Shown here: piece by piece, positions 26,313-32,618 of the stretch
How the letters are laid out: the number at the start of each line of letters is the position of its first letter
Numbering within the stretch: the stretch's first letter is position 1
Source of the DNA: Nitrospirillum viridazoti
GTDB lineage: Bacteria; Pseudomonadota; Alphaproteobacteria; Azospirillales; Azospirillaceae
DNA: 64,000 bases
Reading direction: 5' to 3' (one strand)
Assembly (NCBI RefSeq): GCF_007827975.1
Contig: NZ_VITT01000007.1
The notes under the pieces: generated by a model
What the model saw: the letters and a program-made list of their open reading frames with translations, nothing else
The model's database searches: none
What the model was told of the DNA's origin: nothing
Translations under genes and position numbers: made by a program

Positions 26313-27074
26313 TCAGCGCCAGCCGGCGTCGACGAAGTATTCGTGGCTGGTGCACATGCGGCCATCGTCGGAGGCCAGGAACAGCACCATGGCAGCGACG
26401 TGCGGCGGATCCACGCGTTCCTTCAGGCATTGCTGCGACAGGATGCGGGCCTCTTCCTCCGGATTGTGCCACAGGCGCATCTGGCGCTCCGTGCGCACGC
26501 CGCCCGGCACCACGCAGGTGACGCGGACGTTGTGCTCCCCCAGGTCGCGGGCCAGCGAGCGGGTCATGCCCTCGATGCCGGCCTTGGCGGTCTGGTACAT
26601 CAGCAGCTCCGGCAGGGCCACGTGCCAAGAGATGGAGCCGAAGTTGATGATGGCGCCACTGCGCTGGGCCTTCATGCCCGGCACGACGGCCTGGGACGCG
26701 AAGAACATGTGCCGCAGGTTCACCGCCATGCGGTTGTCCCAGTATTCCGGCGTGATCTGCTCGATCGTATGACGGTCGTCGTTGGCGGCGTTGTTCACCA
26801 GCACGTCGACCGGACCGGCGTTCTGGATTTCCGCCAGCGTCGCCTTCAGTTGATCCAGGTTGGTCAGGTCACACTTATAGAACTTGGGCGCATGCGCCGC
26901 GCCCTCGGCCAGCGATTGCTCCAGGGCGCGGCTGTCGGTTTCCGCGATGTCCAGGAAGGAGACCTGGGCGCCCTGACGGACGAACGCCTCGGTGATGGCG
27001 GCGCCGATGCCGGAGCCGCCACCGGTAACAATGACCCGCTTGCCCTGCAGGCTGGGATAGATGGCGTGCGTCAT
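26313..27074 (-). CDS. xylB: D-xylose 1-dehydrogenase (SDR family)
   Basis: A 253-residue short-chain dehydrogenase that oxidises D-xylose to xylonolactone with NAD. Rossmann motif VTGGGSGIGAAITEAF, acidic cofactor selector FLDIAE, VLVNNAANDDRH, catalytic Ser in FGSISWHVALPE and YxxxK as YQTAKAGIEGM. The text closely follows the Caulobacter xylose dehydrogenase XylB as I remember it (start AIYPSLQGKR, end CTSHEYFVDAGWR), well beyond general SDR similarity. ATG 27074 fits that start; ATG 27110 would add a non-conserved leader. Confidence 0.94.
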   Translation of the reverse strand: MTHAIYPSLQGKRVIVTGGGSGIGAAITEAFVRQGAQVSFLDIAETDSRALEQSLAEGAAHAPKFYKCDLTNLDQLKATLAEIQNAGPVDVLVNNAANDDRHTIEQITPEYWDNRMAVNLRHMFFASQAVVPGMKAQRSGAIINFGSISWHVALPELLMYQTAKAGIEGMTRSLARDLGEHNVRVTCVVPGGVRTERQMRLWHNPEEEARILSQQCLKERVDPPHVAAMVLFLASDDGRMCTSHEYFVDAGWR

Positions 27075-27137
27075 GATGTATTCAGGCCCAAAAGGAAAGG
27101 GTTTGCCCAAAAGATTGGGTGGGTGACGCCGGGGGCA

Positions 27138-28331
27138 TCACCCGTTCAGCAGGCCGCGGCGGGCCAGGTTACGCATCAGCTCGGTCAGGCCGAAGGTCCA
27201 GGGCGCCGCCTCGTGGCAGGGCACCACCTTGTTGACCAGGGTACCCAGGCGCGGACTGGAGACGCTGACGATGTCGCCCGTCTTGTGGGTGAAGCCACGG
27301 CCCGGCGCGTCGCGATCCTCGACCGGCGCGAACAGCGTCCCCAGGAACAGCGCGAAGCCGTCGGGATACTGGTGGTTCTTGTTCAGGGTCTGGCCGACCA
27401 AGTCCAGGGGATCGCGGCTGATCTCGGACATGGTGCTCTTGCCGTCCAGGACGAAGCCGTCCTCGCCCGTCACGTTCAGGTGCACCACGGCCTCACGGAC
27501 ATGGTCCATGGTGAAGCTGTCGTCGAACAGGCGGACGAAGGGGCCGATGGCGCAGGACGCGTTGTTATCCTTGGCCTTGGACAGCAGCAGGGCACTGCGG
27601 CCTTCAAAGTCGCGCAGGTTCACGTCGTTGCCCAGCGTGGCGCCGCGCGCGCGGCCCTGGCCGTCGCACAGGATCACCACCTCGGGCTCCGGGTTGTTCC
27701 AGTGGCTGTCGGCCCGCACGCCAATCTCCACGCCCCAGCCCATGGCGGACAGGGTCGGGCCTTTGGTGAACACCTCGGCATCGGGACCGATCGCCACTTC
27801 CAGGTACTGCGACCACAGACCGTCGGCGATCAGCGCCTCTTTCAGGCGGGCGGCATTCTCGGAGCCGGGCTTCACCAGGCGCAGGTCGGTGCCGACGCGG
27901 GACGACAGGGCCTGGCGGATTTCCAGGGCCTTGCCGGCATCGCCGCGCGCCCGTTCCTCGATCACGCGCTCCAGGGCGGAGACGGCGAAGGTCACGCCGG
28001 CGGCCTTGATGCACTGCAGGTCAATGGGGGTCAGCAGCTTGGCGCCCCCCTGGGAGACCGTTTGGCCGCCCTTCCAGGTGGGGTTCAGGTCCCAGTCCGC
28101 CACGCGGCCGATGGACTTGCCCTCGGGGATCTGGCCGGGCTCCAGGCGGTTCATCAATTCCGAGACGGTCGGGGCGACGCCCGACAGGTCAAAAATCTCG
28201 CCGTTGCGGATCAGGATGGGCGTCGGCCCCTCGCCCGCGTCGATGCGGCCCAGCAGAACGGCGTCCGCGCTGTCCTCGGGAAAAATGCTGTCGTGCGTAG
28301 TCTGCACCGGCGTGTCGACCGGGTACCCCAT
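27138..28331 (-). CDS. xylX: 2-keto-3-deoxy-D-xylonate dehydratase (fumarylacetoacetase-like)
   Basis: A 397-residue FAH-fold protein that would dehydrate 2-keto-3-deoxyxylonate to 2-oxoglutarate semialdehyde, the step that commits to the Weimberg route. The C-terminal catalytic domain shows GPDAEVFTKGPTLSAMGWG, HWNNPEPEVVILCD, ATLGNDVNLRDFEGRSALLLSKAKDNNASCAIGPFV and PDGFALFLGTLFAPVEDRD. ATG 28331 is preceded by GGGAGGAG. First gene of the operon; a palindromic LacI-type operator begins 43 bp upstream. Confidence 0.92.
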   Translation of the reverse strand: MGYPVDTPVQTTHDSIFPEDSADAVLLGRIDAGEGPTPILIRNGEIFDLSGVAPTVSELMNRLEPGQIPEGKSIGRVADWDLNPTWKGGQTVSQGGAKLLTPIDLQCIKAAGVTFAVSALERVIEERARGDAGKALEIRQALSSRVGTDLRLVKPGSENAARLKEALIADGLWSQYLEVAIGPDAEVFTKGPTLSAMGWGVEIGVRADSHWNNPEPEVVILCDGQGRARGATLGNDVNLRDFEGRSALLLSKAKDNNASCAIGPFVRLFDDSFTMDHVREAVVHLNVTGEDGFVLDGKSTMSEISRDPLDLVGQTLNKNHQYPDGFALFLGTLFAPVEDRDAPGRGFTHKTGDIVSVSSPRLGTLVNKVVPCHEAAPWTFGLTELMRNLARRGLLNG

Positions 28332-28373
28332 CTCTTGAACTCCTCCCAAGGTGCGTTATCGCCAGGCGGCCCT

Positions 28374-28387
28374 TGTTAACGCTAACA
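28374..28387 (-). promoter_or_regulatory. LacI-type operator before xylX
   Basis: TGTTA-ACGC-TAACA, a perfect inverted repeat of 5-bp arms around a 4-bp centre, 43 bp upstream of the xylX ATG. It has the form of LacI-family operators and resembles the XylR sites of Caulobacter xyl promoters. The nearest lacI-type gene is at 31255-32307. Confidence 0.8.
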
Positions 28388-28469
28388 TTAGAGGCCAGGG
28401 AGAAGCGCTGTCAAGGCGACGTTACCATACCAGTCCGGAATTCGACGCGGCACGTACGAAGGTTTCGCG

Positions 28470-29282
28470 CTAAGGTTTGGCCTCAGGTTTACCAGGGTTC
28501 TGGGCCGCGACGGCCCCGGCCAGGGCTGTGGCAAAGGCGTGCATCTCCTGCACGCCCACATCGCTCACCGCCCAGTAGGCCATGCCGCCGTCCCGCCACC
28601 GCATCAGGGTGTAGCCGTCGCGGGCCTCGAAGGCGGGCTGCCGGGGACCGTCACCGGGCCAGACATAGAGGTTCAGGACATGCGCGCCGTGGCGATAGAC
28701 CAGGGCCGCCACCGGCCGGCCGGCCAGATAGTCCAGCCGCCCGCCCTGCAAGGGGAAGCCGGCCGCCGCCAGTTCCGGCACGGGCGGGGAGTAGTCCAGC
28801 TTGCCGGCGAACCAGGGCTTCACCGTGTGATGGTCGCTCGTCGGTACGTCCAGCAGGTGCTGCGCCTGGAGGGAGCGGACATGCCCCGCCACCAGTTCCC
28901 GCTCCAGCGCCGCGTCGCCCCCGAACGGGGCCGCCATCAGCAGCAGACTGGCGGCGATGGCGACACCCATCCCCGCCCCGCCCCAGCGGCGCAGCTGGCG
29001 GGACCAGGGTCGGCCCCGGGGCCGGCCCTGAGACTTGCCGACAGGGCGCAAAGGATCGACGGCGCCGATATCCGCCAGGATGCGGGCGCGCAAGGCCGCC
29101 GGCGCCTTGGGCCGCAGGGTGAGGTCGGCCAGCAGCGCGCGCAGGGCCCGCAGCTCCGCCAACGCCTCGGCGCAAGCCGGGCATGTGGCGATGTGCGCCT
29201 CCAACTCGCGGGCATGGACCGCGTCCAGTTCGTTGTCCAGCAGGCCGTGCAGCAGCTCCGCCTTGTCCGGGCATGCCGTCAT
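28470..29282 (-). CDS. Anti-sigma factor (zinc-finger ZAS type)
   Basis: A 270-residue membrane anti-sigma factor. The N-terminal ZAS motif H-x3-C-x2-C is in LEAHIATCPACAEALAEL, after LHGLLDNELDAVHARE; one membrane segment (GMGVAIAASLLLMAAPF) lies near residue 105, and a periplasmic domain follows. Its ATG overlaps the stop of the ECF sigma gene by 4 bp, the standard sigma/anti-sigma coupling. The signal it senses is unknown. Confidence 0.92.
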   Translation of the reverse strand: MTACPDKAELLHGLLDNELDAVHARELEAHIATCPACAEALAELRALRALLADLTLRPKAPAALRARILADIGAVDPLRPVGKSQGRPRGRPWSRQLRRWGGAGMGVAIAASLLLMAAPFGGDAALERELVAGHVRSLQAQHLLDVPTSDHHTVKPWFAGKLDYSPPVPELAAAGFPLQGGRLDYLAGRPVAALVYRHGAHVLNLYVWPGDGPRQPAFEARDGYTLMRWRDGGMAYWAVSDVGVQEMHAFATALAGAVAAQNPGKPEAKP

Positions 29283-29827
29283 CTCATCCCTCCAGCCTCT
29301 CGGCGCCGCCAGGCGGCGGCCAGCAGGTCGCGCGCGCGGGCCAACCGCGACATGACGGTCCCCACGGGCGCGCCTGTCACGGCGGCGATGTCGCGATAAG
29401 ACATCTCTTCCATCTCCCGCAGCAGCAGGGTTTCACGAAAGGCCGGCGGCAGTCCCTCGATCAGGGCGCGCAGGTCGGCCGCATCCTCCTGCGCCGCCAG
29501 CCAGGCCTCCGGCGTCGGCGCCGCGTCGTCGGCGACCTCCGCCCCCTGCCCGGGTAGCGACTCCAGTGCCTGCTCGGCCCGGTCGCGGCGGGCGGCGGCC
29601 CAGCTGCGGACATTGTTGCGCACGATGGTCAGCAGCCAGGCCCGGGCGTCGCCGCCGCGAAAACCGTCGAAGGCGCGATGGGCCCGCAGGAAAGCGTCCT
29701 GGACGATATCCTCTGCCGCCACCGGGTCGCGCGTCATGTAGCGCGCCAGGCCATAGGCGGCGTCGAGGTGGATCAGCACCTGGTCCTGGAAGCGGCGGGT
29801 CCTGTCCGCCGTCTCGTCACCCCTCAA
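29279..29827 (-). CDS. ECF-type RNA polymerase sigma factor
   Basis: A 182-residue sigma factor with region 2 (YGLARYMTRDPVAAEDIVQDAFLRAHRAF, RAWLLTIVRNNVRSW) and region 4 (LPPAFRETLLLREMEEMSYRDIAAVTGAPVGTVMSRLARARDLL). The start is TTG 29827, supported by a strong AGGAGG 8 bp upstream; no better ATG exists. It overlaps its anti-sigma gene. The cupredoxin and metallophosphoesterase genes directly upstream are the likely targets or co-transcribed outputs, since all four run in one direction with gaps under 15 bp. Confidence 0.94.
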   Translation of the reverse strand: MRGDETADRTRRFQDQVLIHLDAAYGLARYMTRDPVAAEDIVQDAFLRAHRAFDGFRGGDARAWLLTIVRNNVRSWAAARRDRAEQALESLPGQGAEVADDAAPTPEAWLAAQEDAADLRALIEGLPPAFRETLLLREMEEMSYRDIAAVTGAPVGTVMSRLARARDLLAAAWRRREAGGMR

Positions 29828-29839
29828 GGCGCCCGCCTC

Positions 29840-30199
29840 CTAACGTCCCGCCGGGCCCGATGTCCCCCCGGCCCCACCCGCGTCAACGATGATGCGGCCG
29901 GTCATGTGCGGGTGCAGGGAACAAAAGTAATCGATCGTGCCCGGCCCCGCCACGGTGCGGCTGTACTTCTCCTCCGTGTCCAGCACCTTGGACCTGAAGG
30001 ACTTGTCGTTGGCGGCCACGGCATGGGGAATGTCGTCGGCGTTGACCCAGACGATGGTGGTGCCCGGCGCCACGTGCACCTCCGCCGGGCTGAAGGTGAA
30101 GTTGTCGATGCGGATCTCAACGGTCTCGGCCCGGGCCAGACCCGTCAGGGCGCAGAAGAGCACGGCCGCGGCGCGCGCGGCGGAAATGAGTGAAGGCAT
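29840..30199 (-). CDS. Cupredoxin (amicyanin/plastocyanin-like), exported
   Basis: A 119-residue periplasmic copper protein. A signal peptide (AAAVLFCALTGLARA) precedes a cupredoxin fold with type 1 copper ligands: His in DDIPHAVA, then Cys, His and Met in YFCSLHPHMTG. It would carry electrons, or copper, in the periplasm. It lies 12 bp after the metallophosphoesterase gene and 12 bp before the sigma factor, in a conserved-looking four-gene operon. Confidence 0.92.
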   Translation of the reverse strand: MPSLISAARAAAVLFCALTGLARAETVEIRIDNFTFSPAEVHVAPGTTIVWVNADDIPHAVAANDKSFRSKVLDTEEKYSRTVAGPGTIDYFCSLHPHMTGRIIVDAGGAGGTSGPAGR

Positions 30200-30211
30200 G
30201 GGTTTTCTCGC

Positions 30212-31177
30212 TTAACCGAGGGTGGCGTCGACGACGGCCAGCGGACCGGCCTTGGCGCGGTAGGTGACGGTGGTGACGCCCAGGGCGCCACGCAGCTTGT
30301 CCGCCGGCAGCTTCATGGGCCCCGGCGACGGCGCGGTGCCCGGCGACGGCTGGGGGAAGGCCGTGGAGCGGGCGGTGTGGAAGGCCACGTTGCCCTCCAC
30401 CTTCTGCAGGATCTGGTGAATATGGCCGTTCAGCACGGTGACGCTGCCGAAGCGGGCCAACAGGCCCAGCGCCCGGGCGCCGTCGTCGGTGCCCCAGCCC
30501 CATTCCGGATAGACGGCCCACAGTGGGATATGGGCGAAGACCACCACCGGCGTGCTGGCCGACAGGGCGCGCAGGTCGTCGGCCAGCCAGGCCAACTGGT
30601 CCTCCCCGAGGTTGCCCAGGCCACCGCCCTTCAGGTTCACGACATTGACCAGGGCCACGAAGTGCACGCCCCCACGGTCGAAGCTGTACCAGCCGGCACC
30701 CAGCGCCTTGCCGTTGGGGCCCTTGCCATAACGGGCCAGATAGGCGGCGCCCATGCCGTCGTCCAGCACATCGTGCTCGCCGGGCACGAAGAAGACGGGC
30801 ACGCCCAGTTCCTTCAAGGCCTGGTCGGCGGCGTCGAACTGCTCATCGCGCGACAGGTGGCTGATGTCGCCGGTGTGGATGACGAAGGCGGGCTTGGTCG
30901 GCAGGCTGCGGACACCGGACACCGCCTCCCGCAAGGTCGCCAGCGCGTCGGGGTTGGCCGGCTTGTCGAAGCCGACATGACTGTCGCTGATCTGGGCGAA
31001 GGTCAGGCCGGGATGGACCGGCGCCGCCTGAGCGCCGCCGCCAATCAGGCCGGCCGTCAGCGGCACGCCGCCAGCCACGCTCCATACCAGGCCAGTGCCG
31101 GCCCAGGCCATGCACCTCAGGGCGTGCCGGCGCCCCGTGTCGATCTCATCCTCAGGCAATGAAGGTTGGTGGGCCAT
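30212..31177 (-). CDS. Calcineurin-like metallophosphoesterase, exported
   Basis: A 321-residue metallophosphoesterase. Metal-binding motifs: FAQISDSHVGF (DxH), HTGDISHLSRDEQF (GD), PGEHDVLDDG (GEHD where GNHD/E is common), FAHIPLW and NGHIHQ. The N-terminus DTGRRHALRCMAWAGTGLVW is a weak twin-arginine-like leader, followed by a hydrophobic stretch, so export is likely. It is the first gene of the operon with cupredoxin, ECF sigma and anti-sigma. The upstream minus-strand sequence GGAATAA...GGTC (about 31241-31215) could be an ECF promoter, but weakly supported. Confidence 0.9.
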   Translation of the reverse strand: MAHQPSLPEDEIDTGRRHALRCMAWAGTGLVWSVAGGVPLTAGLIGGGAQAAPVHPGLTFAQISDSHVGFDKPANPDALATLREAVSGVRSLPTKPAFVIHTGDISHLSRDEQFDAADQALKELGVPVFFVPGEHDVLDDGMGAAYLARYGKGPNGKALGAGWYSFDRGGVHFVALVNVVNLKGGGLGNLGEDQLAWLADDLRALSASTPVVVFAHIPLWAVYPEWGWGTDDGARALGLLARFGSVTVLNGHIHQILQKVEGNVAFHTARSTAFPQPSPGTAPSPGPMKLPADKLRGALGVTTVTYRAKAGPLAVVDATLG

Positions 31178-31254
31178 GCTGCCGCTCCCCTGGAAAAAGT
31201 GGTTCCAGGGGGCAAGACCGGCCGGTGCCCCGGCTTATTCCCGACCGACGGAAA

Positions 31255-32307
31255 TTATTTTCCGGAGGGGGCCGCCGTCGACTCGCGTTCCACCAGCGTG
31301 TGGCGCAGCAGTTGCTGCGCCGGGGCGCTGGTGCCACCGCCGCGGCGGCGCTTGACCTCGTCCAGCAGCATGCTGACGGCGGCGCGGCCCATGGCGGCGA
31401 TGGGCTGGCGCACGGTGGTCAGGGCCGGCCAGATGGTCCCCGCGATCAGCGTATCGTCGAAGCCGGCGATGGACAGGTCGACCGGCACGTTCAGGCCCAG
31501 GCGGTGAGCGGTGGCCAGCACGGCGGCGGCCATGTCGTCGTTGGCGGCAAAGATGGCGGTGGGCCGGTCCTTCAGGGCCAGCAGCTTGTCCGCCGCCGCC
31601 AAGCCGGACCGGTAGTTGAAGTAGCCCTGCTCCACCGGGGCCGCCGCGGGATCCAGCCCCGCCTCGCTGAGAGCATCCAGGAAGCCATGCAGGCGCTGGT
31701 CGCTGACGGTCTGGTTGGGGTGGCCCTTGATGAAGCCGATGGTGCGGTGGCCCAGCGACAGCAGGTGCTGGGTCATGCGGTGCGCGGCCTTGTAATTATC
31801 GATGCGCACGGTGGCGACATCAGGGCCCGGCTGACCGGCGGCCACGGCCACGGCGGCCACGCCGGACTTGGCGATCTCCGCCAGGATGCTCTTGGCCTCG
31901 CACAGCGGCGGCGGCAGGACGACGCCGTCGACGCCACTTTGCAACAGCTTCTGCAGGGCCGCCTTTTCCGTGGCGGCCGTGGCACCGCACTTTTCCACCA
32001 CCAGTTGATGACCGGTCTTGCTGCTTTCGTCGAGCGCGCCCAGCAGGAATTCGCTCAGGAAGGCGACGCTGGGGTTGCTGTACAGCAGGCCGATACGGAA
32101 GGTTTCCGAGCCCGCCAAACGGCGGGCCGCTGGATTGGGCGTGTACTTCAGTTCCTGGATGGCGGCCATCACGGCGGCGGAGGTGGCCGGGGTAACGTTG
32201 TTCTCATTGTTGATGACACGGGACACCGTCATCGGGGAAACACCGGCGCGCGCCGCCACCTCACGAATGGTGACCCCCTGCGAACTCCGCCCACGCCGCT
32301 TTTCCAT
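31255..32307 (-). CDS. LacI-family transcriptional regulator (candidate XylR of the sugar island)
   Basis: A 350-residue LacI-type repressor. The helix-turn-helix VTIREVAARAGVSPMTVSRVINN and hinge ELKYTPNPAARRLAG are at residues about 11-65, followed by the periplasmic-binding-protein effector core (FRIGLLYSNPSVAFLSEFL, GVDGVVLPPPLCE, TIGFIKGHP, AIFAANDDMAAA, SIAGFDDTLIAGTIWPALTTVRQP). ATG 32307 is preferred (MEKRRGRSS); ATG 32340 would add eleven basic residues. An operator-like 14-mer lies 54 bp upstream, suggesting autoregulation. It is the only LacI protein in the window and lies midway in the sugar island. Confidence 0.94.
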   Translation of the reverse strand: MEKRRGRSSQGVTIREVAARAGVSPMTVSRVINNENNVTPATSAAVMAAIQELKYTPNPAARRLAGSETFRIGLLYSNPSVAFLSEFLLGALDESSKTGHQLVVEKCGATAATEKAALQKLLQSGVDGVVLPPPLCEAKSILAEIAKSGVAAVAVAAGQPGPDVATVRIDNYKAAHRMTQHLLSLGHRTIGFIKGHPNQTVSDQRLHGFLDALSEAGLDPAAAPVEQGYFNYRSGLAAADKLLALKDRPTAIFAANDDMAAAVLATAHRLGLNVPVDLSIAGFDDTLIAGTIWPALTTVRQPIAAMGRAAVSMLLDEVKRRRGGGTSAPAQQLLRHTLVERESTAAPSGK

Positions 32308-32618
32308 ACGCTTCCTGCTCCGCTTATCGGATCCGCGCATCCACTGCCGGTTTGCATCGGTGATAGCAGTACCATTGGGATTTGCGCAATCGCCTGCTGC
32401 CAGTTTTGTGTAAAAACTGGCCGGGATGCAGGCCTGCAGGGATGTTTGATGCCGCTTTACATGGGTAGGCGGCGTTAAAGTGGCGCCAATACAGGGCTAT
32501 GGGGGTCGCAACTTGGCCTCGGGGCCTGCCGGCGAGTCGGCAAAGCGCCCCGCTGCCTTGCCAAATCTGCAAAGCGGCGGGGCCGTTTCCCCTTAAGAAC
32601 TTGACCGTGCTCGCGTTT
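32308..32618. promoter_or_regulatory. Intergenic region between GH31 gene and lacI
   Basis: A 311-bp region between the end of the GH31 gene and the start of lacI; both run on the minus strand. It holds the lacI promoter with the operator-like 14-mer at 32361-32374. I see no further gene in it. Confidence 0.5.
32361..32374 (-). promoter_or_regulatory. LacI-type operator-like site before lacI
   Basis: TGATA-GCAG-TACCA fits the TGNTA-N4-TANCA frame of the other sites in this island, though the 4-bp centre is not CGC-like. It is 54 bp upstream of the lacI ATG. Confidence 0.5.

Noticed and set aside
25371..28379. About 1000-codon open frame on the plus strand opposite the xyl genes
   Set aside because: Antisense to four clearly recognised xyl genes and without any recognisable domain.
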